From an uncultured Alistipes sp. (GTDB taxonomy: Bacteria; Bacteroidota; Bacteroidia; Bacteroidales; Rikenellaceae), in NCBI GenBank assembly GCA_900546065.1, contig URBK01000004.1:77272-141271 (forward strand): a DNA stretch of 64,000 bases. Reading direction: 5' to 3'. The position numbers and the translations under genes were made by a program. Positions 46,882-55,883 of the stretch are shown here, one piece after another. The notes under the pieces were generated by a model, which had not been told where the DNA came from, searched no databases, and worked only from the letters and a program-made list of their open reading frames with translations. Numbering within the stretch: position 1 is the stretch's first letter; each line of letters begins with the position of its first letter.

Positions 46882-46887
46882 TAGACA

Positions 46888-47298
46888 ATGGGTTCAAGAA
46901 AAGCAATAAGAGCCGAGAAATTAAAGGCTGAAAAGAAGCAGAAGGCTATCGCCGTTATGCGCGATTGCCCGACCTCACCGCGCAAGATGCGTCTGGTTGC
47001 CGACATCATTCGCGGCGTAGAGATCAACAAGGCGCTGGGTATTCTTCGCTACTCGAAGAAGGAGGCGTCGATAAGAATGGAGAAGCTCCTCAAGTCGGCA
47101 ATCGCCAACTGGGAGGCCAAGAACGAGGGCGAGCGTCTGGAGGACGTAACGCTGTGCGTCAAGGAGATCATGGTCGACGGCGGCCGTATGCTCAAGCGCA
47201 TACAGGCAGCACCTCAGGGCCGTGCTCACCGTATCCGCAAGCGTTCGAACCATGTGACCATCGTAGTAGACAAAATGGTAACCGCAGAAAACAACTAA
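46888..47298 (+). CDS. rplV: ribosomal protein L22
   Basis: 136 aa. [27 protein letters not shown] starts the fold, and the tunnel hairpin [26 protein letters not shown] is complete (macrolide-resistance deletions absent). A 20-residue Lys-rich N-terminal lead ([12 protein letters not shown]) makes it a little longer than the E. coli protein (110 aa). The rpsC ATG follows 4 bp after the stop. Confidence 0.96.
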   Translation: MGSRKAIRAEKLKAEKKQKAIAVMRDCPTSPRKMRLVADIIRGVEINKALGILRYSKKEASIRMEKLLKSAIANWEAKNEGERLEDVTLCVKEIMVDGGRMLKRIQAAPQGRAHRIRKRSNHVTIVVDKMVTAENN

Positions 47299-47302
47299 GC
47301 AA

Positions 47303-48037
47303 ATGGGACAGAAAGTAAATCCAATAGCAAACCGTCTTGGTATCATCAAGGGTTGGGATTCCAACTGGTATGGTGGTAAGGATTTCTCAGAGAAATTGGT
47401 AGAAGACGCTAAGATCCGCAAGTACTTGAATGTCCGTTTGGCCAAGGCAAGCATCTCGCGCATCATCATCGAGCGCACGCTCAAGCTGGTTACGGTGACC
47501 ATCTCTACGGCACGTCCGGGCATCATCATCGGCAAGGGCGGTCAGGAGGTCGACAAGCTGAAGGAGGAGTTGAAGAAGCTCACCGGCAAGGAGATCCAGA
47601 TCAACATCTTCGAGGTGAAGCGTCCCGAGGTAGACGCCGTTATCGTAGCTAACAACATCGCCCGCCAGCTGGAGGGCCGCGTATCATACCGCCGCGCCGT
47701 GAAGACGACCATCGCATCGACGATGCGTATGGGCGCCGAGGGTATCAAGGTACAGGTATCGGGCCGTGTGGGCGGCGCCGAGATGGCCCGCAGCGAGATG
47801 ATGAAGGAGGGACGTATTCCTCTTCACACGTTCCGCGCCGATGTGGACTACTGCCTCGCCGAGGCACTGACGAAGGTCGGTATTCTCGGAGTAAAGGTAT
47901 GGATCTGCCACGGTACGGTATACGGCAAGCGCGATCTGTTCGAGATACAGGGAGCCTCGTCGCAGCAGGGCGGCGCACCGCAGCACCGCGGCGGCAAGGG
48001 CGCTCCCCGCAAGAGACGTAATAACAACAGTAAGTAG
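47303..48037 (+). CDS. rpsC: ribosomal protein S3
   Basis: 244 aa. [22 protein letters not shown], the KH-domain loop [21 protein letters not shown], and [15 protein letters not shown] are diagnostic. The C-terminus has a Gly/Gln/Arg-rich tail ([22 protein letters not shown]) of the type seen in Bacteroidetes. Part of the mRNA entry site. Confidence 0.97.
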   Translation: MGQKVNPIANRLGIIKGWDSNWYGGKDFSEKLVEDAKIRKYLNVRLAKASISRIIIERTLKLVTVTISTARPGIIIGKGGQEVDKLKEELKKLTGKEIQINIFEVKRPEVDAVIVANNIARQLEGRVSYRRAVKTTIASTMRMGAEGIKVQVSGRVGGAEMARSEMMKEGRIPLHTFRADVDYCLAEALTKVGILGVKVWICHGTVYGKRDLFEIQGASSQQGGAPQHRGGKGAPRKRRNNNSK

Positions 48038-48062
48038 GACCTTTTAAAGCGAAAAAACAGTT

Positions 48063-48482
48063 ATGTTACAGCCAAAAAAGACCAAGTTTAGAAGAATGCA
48101 GAAGGGTCGTATGAAGGGTTTCGCTCAGAGAGGAAACCAACTTGCATACGGTTCTTTCGGAATCAAGGCACTTGAGGCGACGTGGATCACCGGTCGCCAG
48201 ATCGAGGCGGCCCGTCAGGCCATCACCCGATATATGAAGCGTGAAGGTCAGATCTGGATCCGCATCTTCCCCGACAAACCCATCACGAAGAAGCCCGCGG
48301 AGGTACGTATGGGTAAAGGTAAGGGTAATCCTGAAGGATTCGTAGCTCCCGTAACGCCGGGACGCGTACTGTTCGAGGCCGAGGGCGTGCCCTTGGAGGT
48401 AGCACAGGAGGCACTTCGTCTTGGCGCGCAGAAGCTGCCTATCACGACCAAGTTTATCGTGCGCCGCGATTATGTTGAATAA
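48063..48482 (+). CDS. rplP: ribosomal protein L16
   Basis: 139 aa. [19 protein letters not shown], the loop [21 protein letters not shown] and [19 protein letters not shown] are standard; the conserved Arg (hydroxylated in some bacteria) lies in the MRGK-like RMGK region. Needed for A-site tRNA binding. 25 bp after rpsC. Confidence 0.96.
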   Translation: MLQPKKTKFRRMQKGRMKGFAQRGNQLAYGSFGIKALEATWITGRQIEAARQAITRYMKREGQIWIRIFPDKPITKKPAEVRMGKGKGNPEGFVAPVTPGRVLFEAEGVPLEVAQEALRLGAQKLPITTKFIVRRDYVE

Positions 48483-48502
48483 TCCCTTAAACAGAGAAAG
48501 AG

Positions 48503-48697
48503 ATGAAAAGTGCTGAAATAAAGGATATGTCGGTGCAGGACCTGCAGGAGCGCATCGAGGCCGAGAAGGCAAAGCTCGCGTCGTTGAAGGTGCAGCATGC
48601 GGTTTCGCCGGTCGAGAATCCTTCGATCATAAAGAAATCCCGCAGAGATATAGCTCGAATGCTGACAATTCTGCGTCAAAAGAACCCTAAATGTTAA
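48503..48697 (+). CDS. rpmC: ribosomal protein L29
   Basis: 64 aa, two-helix protein: [34 protein letters not shown]...[18 protein letters not shown]. Located at the exit tunnel. It ends 8 bp before the chosen rpsQ ATG. Confidence 0.95.
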   Translation: MKSAEIKDMSVQDLQERIEAEKAKLASLKVQHAVSPVENPSIIKKSRRDIARMLTILRQKNPKC

Positions 48698-48705
48698 TTA
48701 CCACT

Positions 48706-48960
48706 ATGGAAAGAAATCTTAGAAAAGAGCGCATCGGGTTGGTTGTCAGCAACAAAATGGATAAGACCATTGTGGTTGCGGTAGCGCGTAAGGTTAAGCA
48801 TCCGATCTATGGCAAGTTCGTGAACAAAACTACGAAGTTCGTAGCCGAGTGCACCGACGAGAGCGTAAAGGAGGGCGATACCGTCCGCATCATGGAGACC
48901 CGCCCCCTGAGCAAGACGAAGCGTTGGAGATTAGTACAAATCATTGAAAGAGCTAAGTAG
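48706..48960 (+). CDS. rpsQ: ribosomal protein S17
   Basis: 84 aa from [21 protein letters not shown]. An in-frame ATG at 48691 overlaps the end of rpmC and would add MLITT; family alignments favour the internal ATG. The OB-fold motifs [18 protein letters not shown] and [21 protein letters not shown] are clear. Confidence 0.95.
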   Translation: MERNLRKERIGLVVSNKMDKTIVVAVARKVKHPIYGKFVNKTTKFVAECTDESVKEGDTVRIMETRPLSKTKRWRLVQIIERAK

Positions 48961-48962
48961 TT

Positions 48963-49328
48963 ATGATACAGCAAGAAAGTAGATTAGTGGTAGCTGACAA
49001 CAGCGGAGCAAAGGAGGTTCTTTGCATCCGTGTGCTTGGCGGAACGAAGCGCCGCTACGCATCTATCGGCGACAAGATCGTCGTAGCTGTGAAGAGCGCC
49101 AGCCCGTCGGGCGACGTAAAGAAGGGAGCCGTTTCGAAAGCGGTTGTAGTAAGAACGACCAAGGAGATCCGTCGTACCAACGGTTCGTACATACGTTTCG
49201 ACGACAATGCCGTAGTGCTCCTGAACAATCAGGGCGAGATGCGCGGCACGCGAATCTTCGGTCCCGTGGCACGTGAGCTTCGTGACCAGTATATGAAGAT
49301 CATTTCGTTGGCACCTGAAGTATTGTAA
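48963..49328 (+). CDS. rplN: ribosomal protein L14
   Basis: 121 aa. [27 protein letters not shown] and [31 protein letters not shown] are diagnostic. Forms intersubunit bridges and the RsfA binding surface. Starts 2 bp after the rpsQ stop. Confidence 0.97.
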   Translation: MIQQESRLVVADNSGAKEVLCIRVLGGTKRRYASIGDKIVVAVKSASPSGDVKKGAVSKAVVVRTTKEIRRTNGSYIRFDDNAVVLLNNQGEMRGTRIFGPVARELRDQYMKIISLAPEVL

Positions 49329-49347
49329 TCAAAAAACGAAGTAAAAG

Positions 49348-49671
49348 ATGTCAGTCAAATTACATATCAAGAAGGGAGATATGGTTTACGTCAACGCGGG
49401 CGACAACAAGGGTCAGCAGGGTAAGGTACTCGAGGTTGATCCTTCGAAGCAGCGCGCTATTGTCGAGGGCGTGAACCTTTGCAAGAAGGCAACCAAGCCC
49501 AATGCCAAGAATCCCCAAGGTGGAATCGTGGAGCAGGAGGCCCCGATCCACATCTCGAATCTGCAGGTGCTCGATCCGAAGAGCGGCAAGCCTACTCGTA
49601 TCGGCCGCAAGGCGGATGCCAAAGGAAAATTAGTTCGTTACGCTAAAAAGTCAGGAGAGGAGATCAAATAA
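49348..49671 (+). CDS. rplX: ribosomal protein L24
   Basis: 107 aa. A KOW motif ([36 protein letters not shown]) and the following [24 protein letters not shown]. An early assembly initiator of 50S. Its TAA shares one base with the rplE ATG (TAATG). Confidence 0.96.
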   Translation: MSVKLHIKKGDMVYVNAGDNKGQQGKVLEVDPSKQRAIVEGVNLCKKATKPNAKNPQGGIVEQEAPIHISNLQVLDPKSGKPTRIGRKADAKGKLVRYAKKSGEEIK

Positions 49672-50231
49672 TGGCATACGTACCAACACTCAAAACGCAG
49701 TACAAGGAGCAGATAGTTCCTGCTCTGATGAAGGAGTTTGGCTACACCAGCGTAATGCAGTGTCCCAAGCTCGAGAAGATCGTGATCAATCAGGGTATGG
49801 GTCAGGCCGTGTCGGATAAGAAGCTTATCGACGTGGCTCAGGCCGAGCTGACGCAGATCACGGGTCAGAAGGCAGTTCAAACCAAGTCGCGCAAGGATAT
49901 TTCGAACTTCAAGTTGCGTCGCGGTATGCCTATCGGCGTGCGTGTCACGCTTCGCCGCAACCGCATGTACGAGTTCTTGGAGCGTCTGATCGCCGTGGCA
50001 CTGCCGCGTATCCGCGACTTCAAGGGTATCAACGAGAAGTTCGACGGCAGCGGTAACTACACGCTGGGTATCAGCGAGCAGATCATCTTCCCCGAGATCG
50101 ATATCGACAAGATCACGAAGATCTTCGGCATGGAGATCACTTTCGTCACGACGGCACAGAGCGACGAGGAGGGTTATGCCCTTCTGCGCGAGTTCGGCCT
50201 TCCTTTCAAGAACGCTAAAAAGAACCAATAG
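49671..50231 (+). CDS. rplE: ribosomal protein L5
   Basis: 186 aa. [54 protein letters not shown] and GITFVTT-like [26 protein letters not shown] identify L5, which binds 5S rRNA. One-base overlap with rplX suggests coupling. Confidence 0.97.
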   Translation: MAYVPTLKTQYKEQIVPALMKEFGYTSVMQCPKLEKIVINQGMGQAVSDKKLIDVAQAELTQITGQKAVQTKSRKDISNFKLRRGMPIGVRVTLRRNRMYEFLERLIAVALPRIRDFKGINEKFDGSGNYTLGISEQIIFPEIDIDKITKIFGMEITFVTTAQSDEEGYALLREFGLPFKNAKKNQ

Positions 50232-50233
50232 GT

Positions 50234-50530
50234 ATGGCAAAAGAATCAATGAAGGCACGCGAGGTAAAGCGTGTGAAACTTGCAAACCGTTATGCCCACA
50301 AGCGTGAGGAGATTGCAGCCAAGGTTAAGAGCGGCGAGATGGATCACGAGGAGGCGTGGATAGCACTCTCGAAGCTGCCGCGTAACTCGAATCCCATACG
50401 CCAGCACAACCGTTGCAAGCTGACGGGCCGCCCGAAGGGTTATATGCGTCAGTTCGGCATCAGCCGTATCCAGTTCCGCGAGATGGCCTCGAAGGGCCTC
50501 ATCCCGGGTGTAAAGAAGGCAAGCTGGTAG
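50234..50530 (+). CDS. rpsN: ribosomal protein S14 (zinc-independent type)
   Basis: 98 aa. [24 protein letters not shown] and [39 protein letters not shown]. It is the long form without the two CxxC pairs of zinc S14, so it does not depend on zinc. Unlike most spc operons, it is followed directly by a strong terminator instead of rpsH. Confidence 0.96.
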   Translation: MAKESMKAREVKRVKLANRYAHKREEIAAKVKSGEMDHEEAWIALSKLPRNSNPIRQHNRCKLTGRPKGYMRQFGISRIQFREMASKGLIPGVKKASW

Positions 50531-50540
50531 TAGACAGATA

Positions 50541-50583
50541 GCGTGGGAGTGCGACGTGAGGTCGCACTCCGCACGCGTTTTTT
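50541..50583 (+). terminator. strong terminator inside the spc cluster
   Basis: GCGTGGGAGTGCGAC (50541-50555) pairs with GTCGCACTCCGCACGC (50561-50576), with one bulged base and a 5-nt loop, followed by six T residues (50578-50583). Confidence 0.9.
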
Positions 50584-50654
50584 CGATGTGTGGAAGAGCT
50601 GCGGCTCTGACCCCATCGATACAACTTCCCGGAAGACCATTTTTCGGAGGGTGC

Positions 50655-50955
50655 CTATATTAAAAGGCAGGGAGCGGAAAGCAGAGAGCTGAGGGCAGAG
50701 AGCTGAGAGCGCAGGGAGCAGAGGGGAGAGAGCAGAGAGCGCAGGGAACAGAGGGGAGAGAGCAGAGAGCAGAGAGCGCAGGAGGCAGGAAGTCGGAAGC
50801 GGAGTGCAGGAGAGCAGGAAGCAAGGAGCGGAGAGCAGGAAGCGGAGAGTTTGATGCATGAGTGGATAACTGGACGCTGAGTGCATAAAGCAGGAAGCGG
50901 AGAGTTTGAAGCGGAGTGCAGGAAGCAGGAAGCAGGAAGCAGATAGCAGATAGCA
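50655..50955. repeat. purine-rich low-complexity tract with 30-bp tandem repeat
   Basis: GCAGGGAGCAGAGGGGAGAG followed by AGCAGAGAGC begins at 50711 and recurs from 50741 with one mismatch. Shorter AGCAGAGAGC, GCAGGAAGC and GCGGAGAG units surround it. The plus strand is almost all A and G with isolated C/T. Open frames read through it on the minus strand (Ser/Leu/Cys/Pro repeats) look artefactual. Confidence 0.85.
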
Positions 50956-51399
50956 AGAGGCTGGCGGCATGTGTATGTTGCGCATGACGTCATGTTAAAC
51001 CTGAATGGTGCCCGTGATACGACTGTATGGCGTATCCAAGAGAAGGTCTTCTATACGGATGCAGAATCCCGAGTAATCCGGTATCCGACATTGAGGAAAG
51101 TGCCGCCGCAAGGGCGGTAACTTCTCGGTGGCGGGCCGTTGGAAAGGGTTAGGCATCGAGTTACGCAGCCCGAGGCCGGCCGCTATGGCGGTGCGGTTGT
51201 CCCCACGGCGGACGATCATTACGGACAGGGGCGACATGGTTGTGGCTGACCCGCGCGTGGAGCGCGGTGCCGGTTGCGACTTTTGTCGTTGTCGGCATTC
51301 GGATGCTCCGAAGCCGGCGCTTCGGGCCAATTTTGCGCAAAAAACCGTATAATCGCTTAAATATTAAAGCTAAGAAGCGATTTTTCGGAATTTTATGCG

Positions 51400-51407
51400 T
51401 ATATTTG
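51400..51407 (+). promoter_or_regulatory. -7 box (TATATTTG) for rpsH and downstream genes
   Basis: TATATTTG preceded by GAATTTTATGCG and a TTTTTCG block at 51380-51386 about 13 bp further up. It lies 123 bp before rpsH and after the rpsN terminator, so it should start the distal ribosomal transcript. Confidence 0.7.
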
Positions 51408-51529
51408 CGCGCATTGTCGCGCGGGTAGCCTTGCAAAGGCTTTATATGACCCGCGTTGCAGCGCCCCCGAAAGGGGTAAAACAGTGTAGGAAAAACCTTT
51501 TAGTATTAATTTTTAACTTTTAATTCATT
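51408..51529 (+). promoter_or_regulatory. structured 5' leader of rpsH
   Basis: Hairpin 1: CGCGGGT (51420-51426) with ACCCGCG (51449-51455), enclosing AGCC/GGCT (51427-51430 with 51438-51441). Hairpin 2: CCCC-GAAA-GGGG (51465-51476), a GNRA tetraloop. Then a U/A-rich single-stranded run to the ATG. Candidate r-protein leader, possibly for S8; not a family I recognise. Confidence 0.5.
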
Positions 51530-51928
51530 ATGACAGATCCAATCGCGGATTTTCTAACTCGAATTAGAAACGCAGTGAAAGCCAACCACAAAGTGGTTGA
51601 AGCTCCTGGCTCAAAAATTAAGCAGGAAATAACCAAGATCCTCTACGAGCAGGGCTACATTCTGGCCTACAAGTTCGACACCAACGAGAAGGGTCACCCC
51701 ACCATCAAGATCGCGCTTAAGTGGGACGCAGCTACCAAGACCAACGCCATCAAGGACCTGAAGCGTATCAGCCGTCCGGGTCTTCGCCGTTATGCGTCGG
51801 TATCGGAGATGCCCCGCGTACTGAACGGTCTGGGTATCGCCATCCTCTCGACGTCGAAGGGTATCATGACCGATGCCAAGGCTCGCAAGGAGAACGTCGG
51901 CGGCGAGATCCTCTGCTACGTATACTAA
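51530..51928 (+). CDS. rpsH: ribosomal protein S8
   Basis: 132 aa. [33 protein letters not shown] and the C-terminal [31 protein letters not shown] are diagnostic. S8 represses the spc operon in E. coli by binding mRNA; here rpsH heads its own transcript behind a structured leader. Followed by a 303-bp purine-rich spacer. Confidence 0.97.
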   Translation: MTDPIADFLTRIRNAVKANHKVVEAPGSKIKQEITKILYEQGYILAYKFDTNEKGHPTIKIALKWDAATKTNAIKDLKRISRPGLRRYASVSEMPRVLNGLGIAILSTSKGIMTDAKARKENVGGEILCYVY

Positions 51929-52231
51929 CAGCCGAGGAGCGCAAGGGTATAAACCTGAGGGGCAGAGTGTGAGGCCGTGATCCGAGGGGCCGAAAGCAGT
52001 GAGGAAGACCGGAAGCAAGGAGTAGACCGAGAGGTAAGAACCGAGTTGAAGCCGGGAACCGAGGGGACGATCCAAAAGCGGTTGGAACCCCGAAAGTGAG
52101 GAACCGAGCTTAAGGCCGTGATTCGAGAGAATGAAAACGGGGGCACGCAGAGATAGCCGGTGAAGGTAAGGCCCGAGCGCAAAGATGTAACCTGAAAGAA
52201 AAGAAATTCACTAACAAAACAAACAGAAACA
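51929..52231. other. 303-bp purine-rich spacer between rpsH and rplF
   Basis: A second low-complexity block, built of loose GAACCGAG, GGCCGTGA and GGAAGC-like units (for example GAACCGAG near 52039 and 52099, GGCCGTGATNCGAG at about 51973 and 52113). It has stops in all plus frames and no promoter or terminator I can recognise. It resembles the tract before rpsH in style though not in exact units. Confidence 0.65.
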
Positions 52232-52816
52232 ATGTCAAGAATTGGTAAATTACCTGTAATCTTGCCGGCGGGAGTGACCGTAGAGGTAACGCCCGATAAC
52301 ACGGTATTGGTGAAAGGGCCACTTGGGACACTGAGTCAGAAGGTTGATTCAGACATTAAGGTCGAGGTCGGAACGCACACCGACGCTCACTCGGGCAAGC
52401 AGGAGCCTGCCGTCATCGTGAGCCGTCCCACCAACCAGCCCCGTCACCGTTCGCTGCACGGACTCTATCGTGCACTGATCAACAACATGGTCATCGGCGT
52501 ATCGAAGGGCTACGAGATCAAGCAGGAGCTCGTAGGTGTGGGCTACAAGGCCGAAGTTAAGGGCAACATCCTCGAGATGAGCCTCGGCTACTCTCACGAC
52601 ACGGCGTTGATGCTTCCTCCCGAGATCAAGGCTACGGCCGTAACGGAGAAGAAGGGCAACCCGATCATTACGCTCAAGAGCATCGACAAGCAGCTCATAG
52701 GTCAGGTAGCGGCCAAGATCCGCTCGCTGCGCAAGCCGGAGCCTTATAAGGGTAAGGGTATCAAGTTCGTAGGCGAGGCACTGCGTCGCAAGGCCGGCAA
52801 GTCAGCTTCTAAATAG
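52232..52816 (+). CDS. rplF: ribosomal protein L6
   Basis: 194 aa. MSRIGKLPVILPAGVTVEVTPDNTVLVKGPLG, with the second repeat ending IRSLRKPEPYKGKGIKFVGEALRRKAGKSASK. Binds the sarcin-ricin region. About 15 residues longer than E. coli L6 owing to a loop at GTHTDAHSGKQEPAVIVSRP. Confidence 0.96.
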   Translation: MSRIGKLPVILPAGVTVEVTPDNTVLVKGPLGTLSQKVDSDIKVEVGTHTDAHSGKQEPAVIVSRPTNQPRHRSLHGLYRALINNMVIGVSKGYEIKQELVGVGYKAEVKGNILEMSLGYSHDTALMLPPEIKATAVTEKKGNPIITLKSIDKQLIGQVAAKIRSLRKPEPYKGKGIKFVGEALRRKAGKSASK

Positions 52817-52835
52817 TTAAAACAAGTCAAGCGTT

Positions 52836-53198
52836 ATGTCATTGAATAAGATAGAAAGAAGAGAGAGGATCAAGATGCGTATCCGTAAGATCGTGAACGG
52901 AACGCCCGAGCAGCCTCGCATGACTGTATTCCGCAGCAACAAGCAGATCTACGTACAGTTTATTGATGACCTCGCCGGTGTAACTCTGGCCACGGCTTCT
53001 TCGCTCGACAAGGAGATCGCTGCCGAGACGGCAGGCAAGACCAAGAGCGAGGTGGCGGCTATGGTAGGCAAGTTGGCGGCCCAGCGCGCCGTCGAGAAGG
53101 GAATCTCGACCGTGTCGTTCGACCGTAACGGCTACCTCTATCACGGAAGAATCAAAATGTTAGCCGACGCCGCTCGCGAGGGTGGACTTAAATTCTAA
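52836..53198 (+). CDS. rplR: ribosomal protein L18
   Basis: 120 aa. [38 protein letters not shown] and [26 protein letters not shown]. Binds 5S rRNA with L5. 19 bp after rplF, 5 bp before rpsE. Confidence 0.96.
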   Translation: MSLNKIERRERIKMRIRKIVNGTPEQPRMTVFRSNKQIYVQFIDDLAGVTLATASSLDKEIAAETAGKTKSEVAAMVGKLAAQRAVEKGISTVSFDRNGYLYHGRIKMLADAAREGGLKF

Positions 53199-53203
53199 TC
53201 GAT

Positions 53204-53722
53204 ATGTCAAATACCAACATAAAGAAAGTTCGTACAAGCGACCTCGAGCTCAAGGACAGGCTCGTCAGCATCAACCGCGTCACGAAGGTGACCAAGGGAG
53301 GTCGTACATTCAGCTTTTCGGCCATCGTGGTTGTAGGTAACGAGAATGGTGTTGTAGGCTACGGCCTTGGCAAGGCATCGGAGGTTACGTCAGCGATCGC
53401 CAAGGGCGTAGAGGATGCAAAGAAGAATCTGGTGAAGGTTCCCGTGATCAACGGAACGATCCCCCACAAGCAGGAGATGCGCTTCGGCGGCTCGCTGGTG
53501 ATGATACGTCCGGCCGCCCCCGGTACGGGTATCATAGCCGGAGGTGCCATGCGTGCCGTTCTGGAGTCTGTCGGCGTTAAGAACGTGCTTGCGAAGAGCA
53601 AGGGTTCGTCGAACGCCCACAACCTCGTGAAGGCAACGGTAGCGGCACTGTGCGAGCTGCGTGATGCACGCAGCGTGGCTCAGGCTCGCGGCATATCAAT
53701 GAACAAGGTGTTTAACGGTTAA
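53204..53722 (+). CDS. rpsE: ribosomal protein S5
   Basis: 172 aa. [42 protein letters not shown] is the dsRBD-like half, and [43 protein letters not shown] the second half. Contributes to decoding fidelity and the mRNA entry channel. 13 bp before rpmD. Confidence 0.97.
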   Translation: MSNTNIKKVRTSDLELKDRLVSINRVTKVTKGGRTFSFSAIVVVGNENGVVGYGLGKASEVTSAIAKGVEDAKKNLVKVPVINGTIPHKQEMRFGGSLVMIRPAAPGTGIIAGGAMRAVLESVGVKNVLAKSKGSSNAHNLVKATVAALCELRDARSVAQARGISMNKVFNG

Positions 53723-53735
53723 AAAGCGCAACAGG

Positions 53736-53918
53736 ATGGCAAAATTGAAAATCACTCAGGTTCGCAGCCGTATCGGCGCCTCGTCACAGCAGCGCAAGAA
53801 TCTCGACGCGCTGGGTCTTCACAGGATCCACCAGAGTGTCGAGCATGAGGATTCGGCTATCATCAAGGGTATGCTCGAGCGCGTAAAGCACCTCGTTGTG
53901 ATCGAGCAGGTAAAGTAA
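53736..53918 (+). CDS. rpmD: ribosomal protein L30
   Basis: 60 aa: MAKLKITQVRSRIGASSQQRKNLDALGLHRIHQSVEHEDSAIIKGMLERVKHLVVIEQV. Normal bacterial length and place between rpsE and rplO. Confidence 0.96.
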   Translation: MAKLKITQVRSRIGASSQQRKNLDALGLHRIHQSVEHEDSAIIKGMLERVKHLVVIEQVK

Positions 53919-53945
53919 GTTTAACGATTAAAGATTGAATTCAAT

Positions 53946-54392
53946 ATGGAACTCAATAACTTAAAGCCCGCCAAGGGGTCGACGCATCACGACAAGCGCG
54001 TTGGCCGCGGAGCCGGCTCGGGCCGCGGCGGCTACTCGACGCGCGGTCTGAAGGGCGCCAAGTCGCGTTCGGGATACTCACGCAAGTTGGGATTCGAGGG
54101 CGGACAGATGCCGTTGCAGCGTCGTCTTCCCAAGTTCGGATTCAAGAATCTGAAGAGAGTAGAGTTTAAGCCTATCAACCTTTCGGCGTTGGAGGCTCTG
54201 GCTGAGAAGAAGTCGCTTACGGCGATTTCGGTCGATACGCTGGTGGAAGCCGGATTCGTTTCGTCGAACGACAAGGTTAAGATTTTGGGCAACGGATCTC
54301 TTTCGAAGGCACTGACGGTTACGGCCCACGCCTTCTCGAAGAGCGCCGAGGCAGCCATCGCGGCCGCCGGCGGCAGTGTTGAAAAGTTGTAA
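53946..54392 (+). CDS. rplO: ribosomal protein L15
   Basis: 148 aa. MELNNLKPAKGSTHHDKRVGRGAGSGRGGYSTRGLKGAKSRSG (Gly/Arg-rich extension into the 50S core) and the globular half with GGQMPLQRRLPKFGFKN. 20 bp before secY. Confidence 0.97.
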   Translation: MELNNLKPAKGSTHHDKRVGRGAGSGRGGYSTRGLKGAKSRSGYSRKLGFEGGQMPLQRRLPKFGFKNLKRVEFKPINLSALEALAEKKSLTAISVDTLVEAGFVSSNDKVKILGNGSLSKALTVTAHAFSKSAEAAIAAAGGSVEKL

Positions 54393-54412
54393 CCTAAAAA
54401 CGTCGACTCGAT

Positions 54413-55786
54413 ATGAACGGTTATATGATTGTTGGCATAGTGGTAGTGGTCATCATCGTGCTGCTGCTGGCTACCAACAAGAAACTCATCGAAACACTCA
54501 AGAACATATACAAGATCGAGGAGCTGCGCAAGCGTATACTCTATACGCTGGGTCTGCTTCTGGTATTCCGTCTGGGTTGTTTTGTGGTAATACCGGGTAT
54601 CAATCCCAACGCTTTGGGCGCGGATTCGGCCTTGGCTGACCAGATGAACAGCAACACCCTGCTGGGTCTGCTGGACGTATTCTCGGGAGGTGCATTCGCC
54701 AATGCCGCCATCTTCGCTCTGGGTGTGATGCCGTATATCACCGCGTCGATCATCATCCAGCTTCTGGGTATCATGGTTCCGGCCGTGCAGAAGCTGCAGA
54801 AGGAGGGTGAGAGCGGCCGCCGCAAGATGAACCAGTGGACGCGTCTGCTCACCATCGTAGTGCTGTGCCTTCAGGGTCCGGCCTACGTTGCCAACCTCTA
54901 TGCCCGTATGCCCGAGGCGTTCGTCTACGGAGGAACGTTCCTCTTCTTCGCCTACGCCACCGTCATCCTCATCGCAGGTACGATGTTCACGATGTGGCTC
55001 GGCGAGAAGATCACCGACAAGGGTATCGGCAACGGAATCTCGCTCATCATCATGATCGGTATCGTGGCACGTCTGCCTCAGGCTCTGCTGGCCGAGTTCT
55101 CGGCCCGTGTGAGCACCTCGACGGGTAGCCTGATCATGTTCGTGGTGGAGCTTGTGATCTTGTTCCTTGTGTTCATGGTCACGATAGCTGTGGTGCAGGC
55201 CGTCCGCAAGGTGCCTGTACAGTATGCCAAGCGTGTTATCGGTAACAAGCAGTACGGCGGCGTACGTCAGTACATCCCGCTGAAGATGAATGCGGCAAAC
55301 GTCATGCCCATCATCTTCGCGCAGGCGCTGATGTTCATCCCGATGCTGATCCCCGGATTGCAGGGCGCGTTCTCTAACATTCAGGGATTCTGGTACAATT
55401 TCACACTGGCAGTGCTGGTGATCGCCTTCACCTATTTCTACACGGCGATTATCATCAACCCTCAAATGATGGCCGAGGACATGAAGCGCAACGGCGGCTT
55501 TATCCCGGGCGTAAAGCCGGGCAAGCAGACGGTGAACTACATCGACACCATCATGACGAGAATCACCCTTCCGGGTTCTATCTTCCTCGCGCTGGTATCA
55601 ATACTTCCGGCGCTGGCGATGAAGTTCCTCGGCGTGCAGCAGCACTTTGCCTACTTCTACGGCGGTACGTCGCTGTTGATCATGGTAGGTGTGATCCTCG
55701 ACACTCTGAAGCAGATTGAGAGCTACCTGCTGATGCGTCACTATGACGGTCTGATGAAGACGGGACGCATTCAGGGTCGTTATTAA
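54413..55786 (+). CDS. secY: SecY translocon subunit with N-terminal extension
   Basis: 457 aa. From KKLIETLKNIYKIEELRKRILYTLGLLLVFRLG onward it is a normal ten-helix SecY, with plug region GLLDVFSGGAFANAAIFALG, ASIIIQLLG and the cytoplasmic loops, ending HYDGLMKTGRIQGRY. Ahead of this are 23 extra residues, MNGYMIVGIVVVVIIVLLLATN, which look like a complete extra membrane helix. No Met, Val or Leu start fits between it and the usual N-terminus as well as the ATG at 54413 does. Forms the protein-conducting channel with SecE/SecG. Confidence 0.93.
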   Translation: MNGYMIVGIVVVVIIVLLLATNKKLIETLKNIYKIEELRKRILYTLGLLLVFRLGCFVVIPGINPNALGADSALADQMNSNTLLGLLDVFSGGAFANAAIFALGVMPYITASIIIQLLGIMVPAVQKLQKEGESGRRKMNQWTRLLTIVVLCLQGPAYVANLYARMPEAFVYGGTFLFFAYATVILIAGTMFTMWLGEKITDKGIGNGISLIIMIGIVARLPQALLAEFSARVSTSTGSLIMFVVELVILFLVFMVTIAVVQAVRKVPVQYAKRVIGNKQYGGVRQYIPLKMNAANVMPIIFAQALMFIPMLIPGLQGAFSNIQGFWYNFTLAVLVIAFTYFYTAIIINPQMMAEDMKRNGGFIPGVKPGKQTVNYIDTIMTRITLPGSIFLALVSILPALAMKFLGVQQHFAYFYGGTSLLIMVGVILDTLKQIESYLLMRHYDGLMKTGRIQGRY

Positions 55787-55883
55787 CGGAGCTTCCGCAA
55801 AAGGACGGAAGCGCCTCGATTGTAAAGAACAAAGTCAGTGAAACGCATCCGCATGGTGCGGGTGTGAAGAATACGTAACTAAG

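Larger units (their letters stand above)
50531..51529. other. 999-bp non-coding insertion between rpsN and rpsH
   Basis: In order: a strong terminator (50541-50583); unique sequence to ~50654; a G/A-rich, nearly C-poor block with a 30-bp tandem repeat (50655-50955); a stretch with a minus-strand open frame of 111 codons (50995-51330) that has no recognised family; a promoter (51400-51407); and a structured leader (51408-51529). No convincing gene. Confidence 0.8.

Noticed and set aside
50449..50985. Minus-strand open frames through the purine-rich tract
   Set aside because: They encode only Leu/Ser/Ala/Pro/Cys low-complexity repeats from the DNA repeat and exist in all three minus frames.
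50995..51330. 111-codon minus-strand frame ending SRITGTIQV
   Set aside because: Not repetitive, but no family recognised, no -7 box upstream, and high-GC DNA often gives such frames; left as part of the spacer.
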